A stretch of DNA of 64,000 nucleotides from contig CAWDNS010000006.1 of assembly GCA_963803775.1 (NCBI GenBank), positions 744,001 to 808,000 of the forward strand. The letters run 5' to 3'. The position numbers were made by a program, and so were the translations under genes. Numbering within the stretch: position 1 is the stretch's first letter; each line of letters starts with the position of its first letter. The DNA comes from JABCZH01 sp963803775. GTDB lineage: Bacteria > Acidobacteriota > Terriglobia > Terriglobales > Acidobacteriaceae. The notes beneath the pieces are model-generated. The model saw nothing but the letters and a program-made list of their open reading frames with translations, was not told where the DNA came from and searched no databases. This document shows positions 17,139 to 26,549 of this stretch, piece by piece.

Positions 17139-17818
17139 TGAACCGTTTTTGCAGTTTCGTTTGCGCCTTAGCATTGCTGGCTGGCCCGTCAACTTCGTGG
17201 GCCGGAGAAGTATTGGATAGCATTGTGGCAACCGTGAACGGCCACATAATTCTTCAGAGCGACTGGGATGATGCGCTGCGCTGCCAGGCGTTCGAGGATG
17301 GCCGCTCGCTTGACCAGTTGCCGCCAGCCGAGCACAAGGCCGCGCTGGACCGCCTCATCGACCAGGAGCTCTTGCGGGAACAAATGCACTCCTCCGACTT
17401 TCAGCATGCCAGCAATCAGGAAGTGACGCAGCGGATACAAGACATTCGCCGTCAATACCCGGAAGCGACGACGACGCAGGGCTGGCAAGCCCTGCTGCGC
17501 CGTCGCGGACTGACAGAAGATGAGTTGAGACAGCACGTTTCACAGCAACTCGACTTGATGAGCTTAGTGGACGCCCGCTTACGTCCCAATGTCAGCATCG
17601 ATTCCAAGAGTATTGAGAGTTACTACAACCAGCAGCTCCTGCCCCAACTCCGGCAGTCGGGAGAGAAAGAAGTCCCGCTCGCCGAGGTGACTCCGAAGAT
17701 CAAAGAGTTGCTGACGCAACAACAGATGAACCAGTTGCTGCTGGCCTGGCTGGATAACCTGCGCTCGGGCAGCGAGATTCGCAGGCAGACGTCCGATTCC
17801 AAGGGCGAGTTGCAATGA
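17138..17818 (+). CDS. Short SurA-like periplasmic chaperone without a PPIase domain
   Basis: The signal peptide (NRFCSFVCALALLAGPSTSWAG) is followed by the SurA N-terminal pattern, EVLDSIVATVNGHIILQSDWD and LDRLIDQELLREQM, a helical region, and a C-terminal helix (PKIKELLTQQQMNQLLLAWLDNLR) like the last segment of SurA. The 226-residue protein lacks the ~95-residue parvulin domain with its GGDLG/IHxL motifs. SurA binds unfolded outer-membrane proteins in the periplasm and delivers them to BamA. The gene begins inside the stop of the barrel-protein gene (TGATG) and its own stop overlaps the tamB ATG by four bases, so the three products are probably made together. Confidence 0.82.
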   Translation: MNRFCSFVCALALLAGPSTSWAGEVLDSIVATVNGHIILQSDWDDALRCQAFEDGRSLDQLPPAEHKAALDRLIDQELLREQMHSSDFQHASNQEVTQRIQDIRRQYPEATTTQGWQALLRRRGLTEDELRQHVSQQLDLMSLVDARLRPNVSIDSKSIESYYNQQLLPQLRQSGEKEVPLAEVTPKIKELLTQQQMNQLLLAWLDNLRSGSEIRRQTSDSKGELQ

Positions 17819-20800
17819 CCGGTGCCGGCGCCAAGCCGGATCGGCGCAAGTGGGGAAAGCGTCTGCTGATAGCAGCGCTTGTCATTCTGTTGGGCTTGGG
17901 CGGCTTCGCCTGGTATGCAACCACCGATTCATTTCAAGCCCTGGTGCGCCGCCGTGTGGTAGCGGAGTTGGAACGAATCACCGGTGGCCGCGTCGAACTC
18001 GGCGGCATCCACACCATTCCCTTCCGATTCGTAGTTGATGTTCGCGACCTGACCATTCACGGCCGTGAGGCGGCCACGGAAGTTCCTTACGCCCACGTTG
18101 ACCGAGTGGTCGCCAAGGTTCGTCTTACCACGGCGGTCGGGTTTGAACTCGGATTTGACTCCCTGGTCCTGGATCGCCCAATCGCTCACATTATTTTTTA
18201 CCCGGATGGAACCACCAACCAACCTGAGCCACCGGTAAAAGCGAGCGGCGATAGCCCGGTCGCAAAACTCGCTTCCTTGTCGATTGGCCACTTGGAGGTA
18301 CGCCATGGTGCGCTTTTCTGGAACGATCAGACACTCCCGCTCGACCTCGCGGCGGACGACGTTTCCGCCGACCTGAACTACTCTCTGTTACACCGGCGCT
18401 ACGACGGCAATCTCTTGGTCGGCAAGATCAATACCCAGTTTGACGGTTACCGGCCAATATCGTGGATGACGGAAGCTCATTTCACCCTGAGTCATGCCAG
18501 CCTGGATGTGCAATCGTTGAAGGCGACTTCAGGACGTTCGCATCTTCAGGCGAGCGGGCGGGTGTCGCACCTCAGCAATCCGGAGATCACTGGGGAGTAC
18601 AACCTGACGTTGGATCTTGGGGAAGCGGGCGCGGTTTCACGCCATCCCGAAATGCGTTCTGGAACACTGCAGGCTACGGGCAAGGGTTCGTGGTCGCCGG
18701 CGCAGTTTGTGTCAGCAGGCAAGTTATTGGTCAAGGATCTCGACTGGCGCACCGAGTCTTTGAAGTTTCGTGCTGACAGTCTTAGTGCGCAATACAGCTT
18801 GGATCCTCAGCGGCTCGGGCTTAGCGGGATCAGCGCGAGAGTGCTGGGTGGAGATGTTAGCGGCGATGCGGAAGTCAGCAACTGGCTGCTGCCGGCGTCG
18901 ACCGGCAAGGACCGTAAACCGAAAGCTGCTGAACAGAAGGGAAGCGTACGCTTGCGGGTGAAAGGCCTTTCCGCCCAGGAGATCGTGACTGCGCTATCCT
19001 CGGCGTCGCGGCCGTTTCAGGGCATGAATCTGGCCGGGTTGGGCAGCGGAACGCTCGAGAGCCGCTGGCGAGGCTCGCCGCATAATGCGGAAACAGAGAT
19101 TACATTGGAAGTCGCTCCTCCGGTCCAGGTCTCTCCCCAGCAATTGCCCATCAGCGCACGTGGCCACGCCATTTATCGGAGTGCCCCCGCAGAATTGGAG
19201 GTGTCCGAGTTCAACGCCAACACTCGATCCAGTCAGGTCCGCGCCTCGGGGACACTCTCGACCCGTGCCGTCATGAAAGTATCAATCAGCACCAGTGACC
19301 TGGCAGAGTGGGAGCGGGTACTACTTTCGTTGGGATACGAGCAGCACGGCCTGGTCGACATGCGGGGTCAAGCTTCCTTTACGGGCTCTGCCAGCGGGCG
19401 CTTGTCGGAAATTGATTTTGAAGGCAAGCTACAATCCCAGGACTTCGAGGTTCTAGTACCAGCCACCTCGAGATCGCCGAGGCAACAAATTCGCTGGGAC
19501 TACCTCGCGGCAGAGATCGAACTTTCTCCCAACACTTTTATTGCTCACAATGGCACATTGCGGCATGGGGCAACCAGCGTGGGATTCGACCTGGAAGCCC
19601 AACTCACCGAACGGCGTTTTGTTGAATCCAGCACCTTCACGGCTAGTATGCAAATGCACAATGCCGATGTCGCAGAGATTCTGGCAATCACGGGTGAGGA
19701 ACTTCCTGCCAGCGGGAAAATCGATCTCTTTGTACACGCTTCTGGGACCCGGGCACAGCCCCAAGCTGATGGCACCATCCATTTGACGGACGCGGTCGTA
19801 CAGGGGCAAGCCGTTCAGCGATTCGATTCGAAGTTTTCGCTCAACCATGAGCAGCTCTCGCTGGAGGAAATTCAGCTGGCGCATTACCAGGCCCAGGTTA
19901 CAGGCGACGGAACCTATGATTTCCTGACCCGCGGATTCCACTTTCACCTGTTCGGCAGCAAGTTTGATCTGGCAAGCTTTCCCTCTCTCCAGTCCACGCG
20001 GATAGCGGTGGAGGGCAGCATGGACTTCGAAGCTCAAAGTTCCGGAACCCTGGACGAGCCCATCATCAACGCCAAGATACGTTTACACGATCTCACCCTG
20101 GATCATGAGCGCATGGGCGACTACCAATTCGATGCGGCAACGCGCGGGCGTGAATTGCGCTTGACCGGACTTTCCGAATTCAAAGACAGCCAGCTCAACA
20201 TCGACGGAACCGTTAACCTGAGTGGTGACTGGCCCTCCAATGTGAATCTCCATTTCAAACACCTCGATGTGGATCCGGTCTTACGGAATTACTTACGCGG
20301 GCGAGTTACAGGACACTCGGCGGCGGCGGGTGATTTGCAATTAGTCGGACCGTGGAAGAACCCGCGGGAGTTGCAAGTCAACGGGAACATTAGCGACTTC
20401 TTCGCCGACGTGGAGCACATTCAGGTCCGCAACAACGGGCCGGTGCGGTTCGCGATCTCCGGTAAGGTCCTTGATATTCAGCAATTGCGCCTTGCCGGCC
20501 AGGGCACCGACCTCGGCATCGCGGGGACCGTCCAACTCGACGGGGATCGCCAACTCGACCTGCGGGCTGACGGCAATGCCGACCTCCAGCTGATTCAAAG
20601 CTTCGACCCCGAATTCACATCCAAAGGAACCGTGGCCGTGAACGTGACCCTGGCGGGTACAGTTGCCCGGCCTGCGATCCAGGGACGGTTGCAGGTGACC
20701 GGTGGCTCGATTCAATACAGCGATCTGCCCAGTGCGCTGAGCGACATCAACGGATCGTTCGTATTCAACACCAATCGCTTGCAGATCGAGACACTGACAG

Positions 20801-21846
20801 CGCACGTGGGCGGCGGATTGGTCTCGTTTGGCGGCTACGCGACTGCTTACAATCAACAACTGGCTTTTGATCTCACCCTCAAGGGTCAGGATGTGCGCCT
20901 GCGATACCCGCCCGGCATCAGTTCCGTGACCAACGAGCAGCTGCGTTGGTCAGGATCCTCGGCGGGTTCTACGCTCTCTGGAGACATGACGGTCACCAAG
21001 CTGGGAATAACGCCGGGATTCGATTTCGCTTCTTATCTCCAGCGCAGCGCGCAAGGCTCGGTATTGCCGCAGACCAATCCCGTGCTGAACCGCATCCACA
21101 TGGATGTACGCATTGTGAGTACGCCAGAATTGGAGATGCAAACGGCGGTGGCCCGGCTCTCCGGCGACGCCGATTTGCGCCTGCGGGGCACGGCAGCCAA
21201 GCCCGTTCTGCTGGGACGGGTCGACGTGTCCGAAGGCGAGGTGTACTTCAGTGGTACCAAGTACCGCATGGAGCGAGGGGACGTAACCTTTGCAAACCCG
21301 GTGACCACCACCGCCGTGCTGGATTTACAGGCCACCACGCGCGTCCAGGACTACGACATCACCGTGAACTTGAATGGCGGAACCGACAAGCTCAACTTGA
21401 GTTATCACTCGGAGCCTCCCTTGCCGCCAGCCGATATTATCAGCTTGCTGGCATTGGGACAGACGCAGGAACAGTCCGCGCAGATGCAGCAGAATGGACA
21501 ATCGCCTTTTTCCGGGCAGGCATCGAACCTGGTGCTCGGTGAGGCTTTGAATTCCGCCATCAGCAACCGTGCCCAGCACCTGTTTGGCATCAGCCACATC
21601 AAGATTAACCCCCAGGGAATCGCAACGGAGACGACCCCCACGCAGAACAATCCCTACCCCGCCGTGACTATCGAGCAACAGGTAAGGGACAACCTGACCC
21701 TCGCCTACACCAGCAACGTGAACCAGACTTCTCAGCAGATCATTCAGGGTGTATACAACATCAGTAAAAATGTCTCCATCGTCGGCCTTCGCGATTACAA
21801 CGGAGTGGTAAGTTTCGAGGTTAGATTCCGCCAGCGTAGGAAATAG
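17815..21846 (+). CDS. tamB: Translocation/assembly module protein TamB
   Basis: TamB is a 1343-residue inner-membrane-anchored periplasmic protein with a long beta-taco lipid or protein channel. One N-terminal TM helix (LLIAALVILLGLGGFAWYA) follows basic residues. The middle is a long run of alternating strands of AsmA/DUF748-like repeats. The C-terminal DUF490 domain includes DINGSFVFNTNRLQIETL, LRGTAAKPVLLGRVDVSEGEVYF, DIISLLALGQ and NPYPAVTIEQQVRDNLTLAYTSN. It overlaps the SurA-like gene by ATGA and is the last gene of the operon. TamB partners with the Omp85 protein TamA, consistent with the first gene here. Confidence 0.93.
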   Translation: MTGAGAKPDRRKWGKRLLIAALVILLGLGGFAWYATTDSFQALVRRRVVAELERITGGRVELGGIHTIPFRFVVDVRDLTIHGREAATEVPYAHVDRVVAKVRLTTAVGFELGFDSLVLDRPIAHIIFYPDGTTNQPEPPVKASGDSPVAKLASLSIGHLEVRHGALFWNDQTLPLDLAADDVSADLNYSLLHRRYDGNLLVGKINTQFDGYRPISWMTEAHFTLSHASLDVQSLKATSGRSHLQASGRVSHLSNPEITGEYNLTLDLGEAGAVSRHPEMRSGTLQATGKGSWSPAQFVSAGKLLVKDLDWRTESLKFRADSLSAQYSLDPQRLGLSGISARVLGGDVSGDAEVSNWLLPASTGKDRKPKAAEQKGSVRLRVKGLSAQEIVTALSSASRPFQGMNLAGLGSGTLESRWRGSPHNAETEITLEVAPPVQVSPQQLPISARGHAIYRSAPAELEVSEFNANTRSSQVRASGTLSTRAVMKVSISTSDLAEWERVLLSLGYEQHGLVDMRGQASFTGSASGRLSEIDFEGKLQSQDFEVLVPATSRSPRQQIRWDYLAAEIELSPNTFIAHNGTLRHGATSVGFDLEAQLTERRFVESSTFTASMQMHNADVAEILAITGEELPASGKIDLFVHASGTRAQPQADGTIHLTDAVVQGQAVQRFDSKFSLNHEQLSLEEIQLAHYQAQVTGDGTYDFLTRGFHFHLFGSKFDLASFPSLQSTRIAVEGSMDFEAQSSGTLDEPIINAKIRLHDLTLDHERMGDYQFDAATRGRELRLTGLSEFKDSQLNIDGTVNLSGDWPSNVNLHFKHLDVDPVLRNYLRGRVTGHSAAAGDLQLVGPWKNPRELQVNGNISDFFADVEHIQVRNNGPVRFAISGKVLDIQQLRLAGQGTDLGIAGTVQLDGDRQLDLRADGNADLQLIQSFDPEFTSKGTVAVNVTLAGTVARPAIQGRLQVTGGSIQYSDLPSALSDINGSFVFNTNRLQIETLTAHVGGGLVSFGGYATAYNQQLAFDLTLKGQDVRLRYPPGISSVTNEQLRWSGSSAGSTLSGDMTVTKLGITPGFDFASYLQRSAQGSVLPQTNPVLNRIHMDVRIVSTPELEMQTAVARLSGDADLRLRGTAAKPVLLGRVDVSEGEVYFSGTKYRMERGDVTFANPVTTTAVLDLQATTRVQDYDITVNLNGGTDKLNLSYHSEPPLPPADIISLLALGQTQEQSAQMQQNGQSPFSGQASNLVLGEALNSAISNRAQHLFGISHIKINPQGIATETTPTQNNPYPAVTIEQQVRDNLTLAYTSNVNQTSQQIIQGVYNISKNVSIVGLRDYNGVVSFEVRFRQRRK

Positions 21847-22014
21847 AGTCCCTAAGTACTATTTTTGGTTTGCAAGCCAGATGCTGTTTCGCGTTCCTTT
21901 CCCGAGCAGATTCTCATTTCTGAAACTGAGACTTCTGACTACTGATTTCCAGGTAATCGTCAGTCGCGTCGCTGCGTTCGTGCGTGCGCAGAGGACTGCC
22001 AGGAGGACACTGTC

Positions 22015-22536
22015 ATGCGGAAGGACCGAGGCTTTTCTCTGATTGAATTGTTGATCGTAGTGGCGATCATCCTGATCATCGCCGCCATCGCCATTCCCAA
22101 TCTGATTAGTGCCAAGATTGCAGCCGACGACGGCTCCGCAGTTGGCTCGCTCCGCACCATCATTACCGCTCAGATCGCCTATGCGTCTGCGTTTCCGGCG
22201 GTTGGCTATGCCCCCACGGTTGCCGCTCTGGGACCCGCCGCTGCCACCGGATGTACGACGCCGAGCTCAGCCAACGCTTGTCTGATCGACTGGGTAGTTT
22301 CGCACGCCACGACTGCAGCATCCGCCAAGAGCGGCTATTACTTCGCCATGGGAGTGGTCACGACCAACGGCGCCAACGTCGGGTACACCGTCGGGGCCGC
22401 ACCCGCGGCATTCAATCGCACTGGAGTGCGCGGGTTCTGCTCTAACGAAGACGGAGTGCTGCGCTACACCGCGACCCTCAACGGGCCTCCAGTGACTACC
22501 GACGGGGCGTGCGCCGCGTACGACGCCTTGCGATGA
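22015..22536 (+). CDS. Type IV pilin-like protein (PilA family)
   Basis: The N-terminus MRKDRGFSLIELLIVVAII is a classic class-III prepilin signal: cleavage after Gly6, Phe at +1 and the essential Glu at +5, followed by a hydrophobic helix. The globular part has a Cys pair in CTTPSSANAC and a C-terminal Cys in GFCSNEDG with DGACAAYDAL, likely forming a D-region disulfide. AGGAGG lies 10 bases before the ATG. No assembly genes (pilB, pilC, pilQ) are in the window, so it may be a pilus, pseudopilin or secretion subunit. Confidence 0.88.
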   Translation: MRKDRGFSLIELLIVVAIILIIAAIAIPNLISAKIAADDGSAVGSLRTIITAQIAYASAFPAVGYAPTVAALGPAAATGCTTPSSANACLIDWVVSHATTAASAKSGYYFAMGVVTTNGANVGYTVGAAPAAFNRTGVRGFCSNEDGVLRYTATLNGPPVTTDGACAAYDALR

Positions 22537-22594
22537 GAACTACCATGTACATCCGGCCCTTGCGGCACAGAGGCATCTGCCATAGAATCTGCCG

Positions 22595-22957
22595 ATGGTC
22601 GCGATCCCTTTGACGGTCGAGCGGTTGGGCGCAATCGGAGGACAGGGTGTGTTGTGCCTGCGCGGCCCGTTGACTATGGAGAACGTGTTGCCCTTTCAGA
22701 ACGCGATCCGGCGGGAAGAAAAAGAAGAGAGCGTGATCCTCGACTTGAGCGAGGTCCCTTACATTGATTCTTCCGGACTCGGGTCGCTGGTGAGTGCCTA
22801 TATCTCCCGCCAGAAGACCGGACGCAGCGTGGCCCTGAGCGGCGTGAATGAACGCGTGTTTCGGCTGTTCGAAATCACCAAGACCGAGTCGCTGTTCCTC
22901 ATGTTCGAAACCCTCGACGATGCAGTTGCCGCGTTGAGCGGGGCGGCGCAGGCCTGA
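22595..22957 (+). CDS. STAS-domain anti-sigma factor antagonist-like protein
   Basis: The 120-residue protein contains the STAS pattern VILDLSEVPYIDSSGLGSLVSAY. Ser59 in DSSG is at the position phosphorylated in SpoIIAA and RsbV. Such proteins release a sigma factor or control a phosphatase by partner switching. No serine kinase gene is adjacent. The last codon and stop are the first bases of an 18-base tandem repeat at 22954-23007. Confidence 0.85.
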   Translation: MVAIPLTVERLGAIGGQGVLCLRGPLTMENVLPFQNAIRREEKEESVILDLSEVPYIDSSGLGSLVSAYISRQKTGRSVALSGVNERVFRLFEITKTESLFLMFETLDDAVAALSGAAQA

Positions 22958-23007
22958 AGTTCGTCACCGCCCTGAAGTTCGTCACCGCCCTGAAGTTCGT
23001 CACCGCC
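22954..23007. repeat. Three perfect tandem copies of an 18-base unit
   Basis: The unit CTGAAGTTCGTCACCGCC occurs at 22954-22971, 22972-22989 and 22990-23007, followed by CTG of a fourth. The first copy includes the TGA stop of the STAS gene, so the stop codon is repeated in frame every six codons. On the minus strand the repeat would read GGDELQ three times in an open frame that has no other support. Confidence 0.95.
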
Positions 23008-23118
23008 CTGCAAAACCAATTGAGGTAAGGTTACACTTGTGTCTACTACCTCGCCTAGTTGTTTCCTCACTTTCGGCGTATAGTGGGTACGGTTTTCCGG
23101 TCGTCCCAGAGGTGGCCC

Positions 23119-23922
23119 ATGAAGATCTCCTCGTGCCTACGCATACTGTTTCCCTCGCTCGTGCTGACAGCGATAGCCTTCATCATTTTGGCGTCGATAC
23201 ACCCGAGGCCGGTCAAAGCGAGCGCTCTTCCTCGCCTGGTCTGCGGCACAGATTCTTTTGCATTTAACGGGACGGCCGAGTCCCTCGCCGGAGTCCACAC
23301 GAATGGACCTGCGATTGTGGGCGAAGTTGAAATTTTCAACCTCGATTTCCCGTTAAATGGGATTACCCCGGCCTTCGGACGTATCGTTTCCGGCCAGCCC
23401 GAAGCTGTTGGCGATGACGCGGGAAACACCTTGCGGGAGCTGGCAGATTTTGGCCCGCCGCATATACTTGTGACGGTCCCTCCCAGCAGCAATTCTTTTT
23501 CGGCGAGCTGCTGTAACGAACAGATGGTCCAGGCGCCAGACGGAAAGTTTTACCACGCCCACTATGGGGACGTAATCCAACAACTCGGCATGCAAGCGGG
23601 ACAGTCCGTAGTTCTGCAGACATTTACGCAACCCGATGTCGTAGGTATGGCAAGCGATGGGGTCTCGATCTGGATTACGAATTGGGACAATAAGCAAGTG
23701 GGGACATGGGACCCCGCTACTAATGTCTTCACTCCGGTCTTCACGACGCCGAGCGACGCAGGAGGTCTGGCATGGGACGTCGCGAACGGAGTGCTTTGGG
23801 TCGGCATGGAAGGCGGCGCGGTGATTCCGTATGACGCAACCGGAAAGCAGCTTGGAGATGGCTTTCAGCCGTTTGGAAGCATATCCGGCACCGTGGACGG
23901 TCTTGCGTTTGTGCCGCAGTGA
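23119..23922 (+). CDS. Secreted beta-propeller-like protein of unknown function
   Basis: A signal or anchor segment (LRILFPSLVLTAIAFIILAS) precedes about 235 residues with repeated strand-turn patterns such as QPDVVGMASDGVSIWITNWDNKQVGTWDPATN and GGLAWDVANGVLWVGMEGGAVIPYDATGK. These resemble blades of streptavidin-lyase- or NHL-type propellers. Two adjacent cysteines occur in SASCCNEQ. The start at 23119 has AGAGGTGG upstream. It converges on glmU. No specific ligand or enzyme motif is visible. Confidence 0.65.
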   Translation: MKISSCLRILFPSLVLTAIAFIILASIHPRPVKASALPRLVCGTDSFAFNGTAESLAGVHTNGPAIVGEVEIFNLDFPLNGITPAFGRIVSGQPEAVGDDAGNTLRELADFGPPHILVTVPPSSNSFSASCCNEQMVQAPDGKFYHAHYGDVIQQLGMQAGQSVVLQTFTQPDVVGMASDGVSIWITNWDNKQVGTWDPATNVFTPVFTTPSDAGGLAWDVANGVLWVGMEGGAVIPYDATGKQLGDGFQPFGSISGTVDGLAFVPQ

Positions 23923-23944
23923 AGCGGGCCCTCAGGAAACCTAT

Positions 23945-25396
23945 TTAAGTTCCGCACCTGCCGGTATTTTTCAAGCTCTCGGCCCGCGCCTCGCGCTTCT
24001 GCTTTACCCATCCAGCTTTAACAATCTGACGCGCCCGGCCAATTGCCAGTGAATCTTCGGGAACATCATCCGTGATGCATGATCCCGCGCCGATGTATGC
24101 GCCCTTGGCCACGCGAAGCGGGGCGACCAAGGTAGTGTCACTGCCCAGGAATACTCCGTCCTCGATCACCGTGGTGTGCTTGTGCGCGCCATCGTAATTG
24201 CAGGTTATGGTGCCCGCTCCTACGTTCACGCCCGCGCCGATCTCGGCATCGCCCAGGTAGCTTAAGTGATTCACCTTGGAACCCTTTCCTAGCCGGGTTT
24301 TCTTAGTCTCGACAAAATTTCCTACATGCGCACTTTCCCCGATCTCGCTGCCCGGACGCAATCGCGAGTAGGGACCAATCACCGCGTTCTTTTCCACATG
24401 AGAGTCGTCCATCACGCAGCCGGGAAGAACCATGACACCGTCATCAATCAGCGTGTTGCGGATCACGCTGTAGGAACGAATGCGGCAATCGCTGCCTATC
24501 CTTGAACTACCCAGAATCTGGACGAACGGCTCAATGACGCTGTCCGCGCCGATTTCAACGTCGGCGTCAATCACGCAAGTTTCGGGATAGAAGATGGTTA
24601 CGCCATCTTGCATAAGCTGCTGGCACTTGGCGAAACGAATATGCTGATCAATATCCACCAGCTCGGCGCGGGTATTTCCCCCCAGCACTTCGTTCGCGTC
24701 ATCAGCCACCAACGCCACCACACGCTCCTTGGCCTTCCTAAGGTTCGCTGCCATGTCGGTGAGATAGAACTCCGCATGAGCGTTGTCGGCGGCCAGTTTG
24801 TCGATAAAGCGGAAGAGCAGTGCGACCGCGAACGCGTAGATACCGGAGTTGATTTCGTGGATCTTTTTCTGAGCCGGAGTAGCCGCTTTGTCCTCGACAA
24901 TGGCTTGGACTTCGTTACTCCTGGCAGCCCTGCGAACCACGCGTCCATAACCCGCCGGATCCGGTAAGCGCGCGGTGAGAATGGTCATCGCCGCTTTCTC
25001 GCTGGAATGAAAATCGCGAAGCTGCGTGATGGTGGCAGCAGTAATCAATGGAGCATCACCCGAAAGCACAATCACCTGGTCGTAGCCGGACAGTGCATTA
25101 CGCGCGACCATAAGCGCGTGGCCTGTGCCCTTCTGCGGTTTCTGCTCGACAAACCTCACGCCGCTCGATGCCACTGCCTGGCGTACTTGATCGGCCTCGT
25201 GACCAATGATGGCGAAAATATCCTGCGCGGGAACGACTTGGGTCGCCGCCGCAATCACATGCGCCAGCAGCGGCTTGCCGCCGACTTCGTGCAGCACCTT
25301 GGGGTGTTTTGATTTCAGTCGCGTACCCTTGCCCGCAGCCATGATGGCAATGGCAAGCCGTCGCGCCGGCGAATTGTTACCTCTAACCTTCGGCAT
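23945..25396 (-). CDS. glmU: Bifunctional UDP-GlcNAc diphosphorylase / glucosamine-1-phosphate acetyltransferase
   Basis: GlmU makes UDP-GlcNAc, the precursor of peptidoglycan and LPS. The N-terminal nucleotidyltransferase has AIMAAGKGTRLKSKHPKVLHEVGGKPLL, QKGTGHALMVARNAL and VLSGDAPLI. The C-terminal half is a left-handed hexapeptide beta-helix (VIGPYSRLRPGSEIGESAHVGNFVETKK, GAGTITCNYDG) carrying the acetyl-CoA site. At 483 residues it is slightly longer than the E. coli enzyme because of an N-terminal extension of ~15 residues. yvcK, whose product binds UDP-GlcNAc, lies 68 bases upstream on the same strand. Confidence 0.95.
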   Translation of the reverse strand: MPKVRGNNSPARRLAIAIMAAGKGTRLKSKHPKVLHEVGGKPLLAHVIAAATQVVPAQDIFAIIGHEADQVRQAVASSGVRFVEQKPQKGTGHALMVARNALSGYDQVIVLSGDAPLITAATITQLRDFHSSEKAAMTILTARLPDPAGYGRVVRRAARSNEVQAIVEDKAATPAQKKIHEINSGIYAFAVALLFRFIDKLAADNAHAEFYLTDMAANLRKAKERVVALVADDANEVLGGNTRAELVDIDQHIRFAKCQQLMQDGVTIFYPETCVIDADVEIGADSVIEPFVQILGSSRIGSDCRIRSYSVIRNTLIDDGVMVLPGCVMDDSHVEKNAVIGPYSRLRPGSEIGESAHVGNFVETKKTRLGKGSKVNHLSYLGDAEIGAGVNVGAGTITCNYDGAHKHTTVIEDGVFLGSDTTLVAPLRVAKGAYIGAGSCITDDVPEDSLAIGRARQIVKAGWVKQKREARAESLKNTGRCGT

Positions 25397-25464
25397 TCAA
25401 TTCAATATACCGCGAGAAGGCGCCGCTGGGATGAATTGGAGGTTAACCAGAAAGGAGACGATAT

Positions 25465-26541
25465 CTACGTGGCCCTTGCCACGCCCATCCGTGCAATTTG
25501 TTTCTGCCTTACCAATTGCAATACGTCGTGGGCGACGCGGTCGGTGGCGTGGCGGGCGACTTCGCCTTCTTCAAGATAGTCGCCGAGTAATGGCGTAACC
25601 CCGAGCTCCTCAATCGCCTCGCGGTCTACTACCACCTGGGTTGCTCCTTCCAGCGCATACTTCGCCTTCAGTTCGGACGACATCTGCTTCTGGTTAATAA
25701 TTGCGTAATCAAACACTTGCCCGCCGGCATGTCGGTTGAGGGCGCGAATGTGATCGGCGGCGGTGCGGCCCAGGCTCTCATTCGCCTGGGTCATCAGATT
25801 ACAAACGTACACCTTGATGGCGGACGAAGCTGCAATGGCTTGCGGAATGCCTCGCACCAGCAAGTTGGGGATCAGGCTGGTGAACAAAGACCCGGGTCCT
25901 ACAGTGATCAGGTCCGCCGAGGCAATGGCTCGCAGAGTTTGAGGTTGAGGCTCGACATCCGGCGGCACCAGAAACAGCTCATGGATGCGGCCCTTGCTGG
26001 CGGTAATCTTGGTTTCGCCTCGGACCCGGGTTCCATCCTCCATCAAGGCTTCCAATTCGACGTGAGAAGTCGTGGCGGGATGGATATGGCCGCGAGTGGC
26101 AAGAATCTCAGAAGACAGCCGGACTGCCTCGCCGAAGTCTTTGGTGATCGCAGTCAGCGCCGCCAGAAAAAGATTGCCGAAGCTGTGGCCTTCGAGGCCT
26201 GAGCCTTTGTCGAAGCGGTGCTGAAAGAGTTTTGAGAGCAGGGGTTCGTCTTCGGAAAGCGCCACGATGCAGTTACGAATGTCGCCCGGCGGCAACATGT
26301 TGAGTTCTTTGCGGAGGCGGCCGCTGGAGCCACCGTCGTCGCTTACCGTCACTACCGCGCAGAGATCGTGGATGCAGGGTTCATCCGCCCGCTGCCGCCG
26401 TCGTTCTCCAGGCGAAGTCACGTAATGCCGCAGGCCCTTCAATAGAGTAGAAAGGCCGGTACCGCCGCCGATGGCCACCACTCGCAGGCTGCTTCGCCTT
26501 TCACCGGGGCCACGCTCGAGGGGCTGGCGAGAAGAGCCCAT
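25465..26541 (-). CDS. yvcK: YvcK-family UDP-sugar-binding regulator (CofD-like)
   Basis: YvcK/GlmR-type proteins bind UDP-GlcNAc and adjust carbon flow into cell-wall precursors. The Rossmann-like motif RVVAIGGGTGLSTLLKGLR and VTVSDDGGSSGRLRKEL are diagnostic, as are GDIRNCIVALS, GHSFGNLFLAALT and ADLITVGPGSLFTSLIPNLLV. The protein is 358 residues. In Firmicutes the gene sits with rapZ and whiA; here it sits between a TPR gene (8 bases) and glmU (68 bases), whose product makes its ligand. Confidence 0.9.
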   Translation of the reverse strand: MGSSRQPLERGPGERRSSLRVVAIGGGTGLSTLLKGLRHYVTSPGERRRQRADEPCIHDLCAVVTVSDDGGSSGRLRKELNMLPPGDIRNCIVALSEDEPLLSKLFQHRFDKGSGLEGHSFGNLFLAALTAITKDFGEAVRLSSEILATRGHIHPATTSHVELEALMEDGTRVRGETKITASKGRIHELFLVPPDVEPQPQTLRAIASADLITVGPGSLFTSLIPNLLVRGIPQAIAASSAIKVYVCNLMTQANESLGRTAADHIRALNRHAGGQVFDYAIINQKQMSSELKAKYALEGATQVVVDREAIEELGVTPLLGDYLEEGEVARHATDRVAHDVLQLVRQKQIARMGVARAT

Positions 26542-26549
26542 GAGGCGTT

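Noticed and set aside
22798..23070. Minus-strand open frame with GGDELQ repeated three times, suggestive of a GGDEF protein
   Set aside because: It is the reverse reading of the 18-base tandem repeat and the STAS gene; there is no diguanylate cyclase sequence around it.
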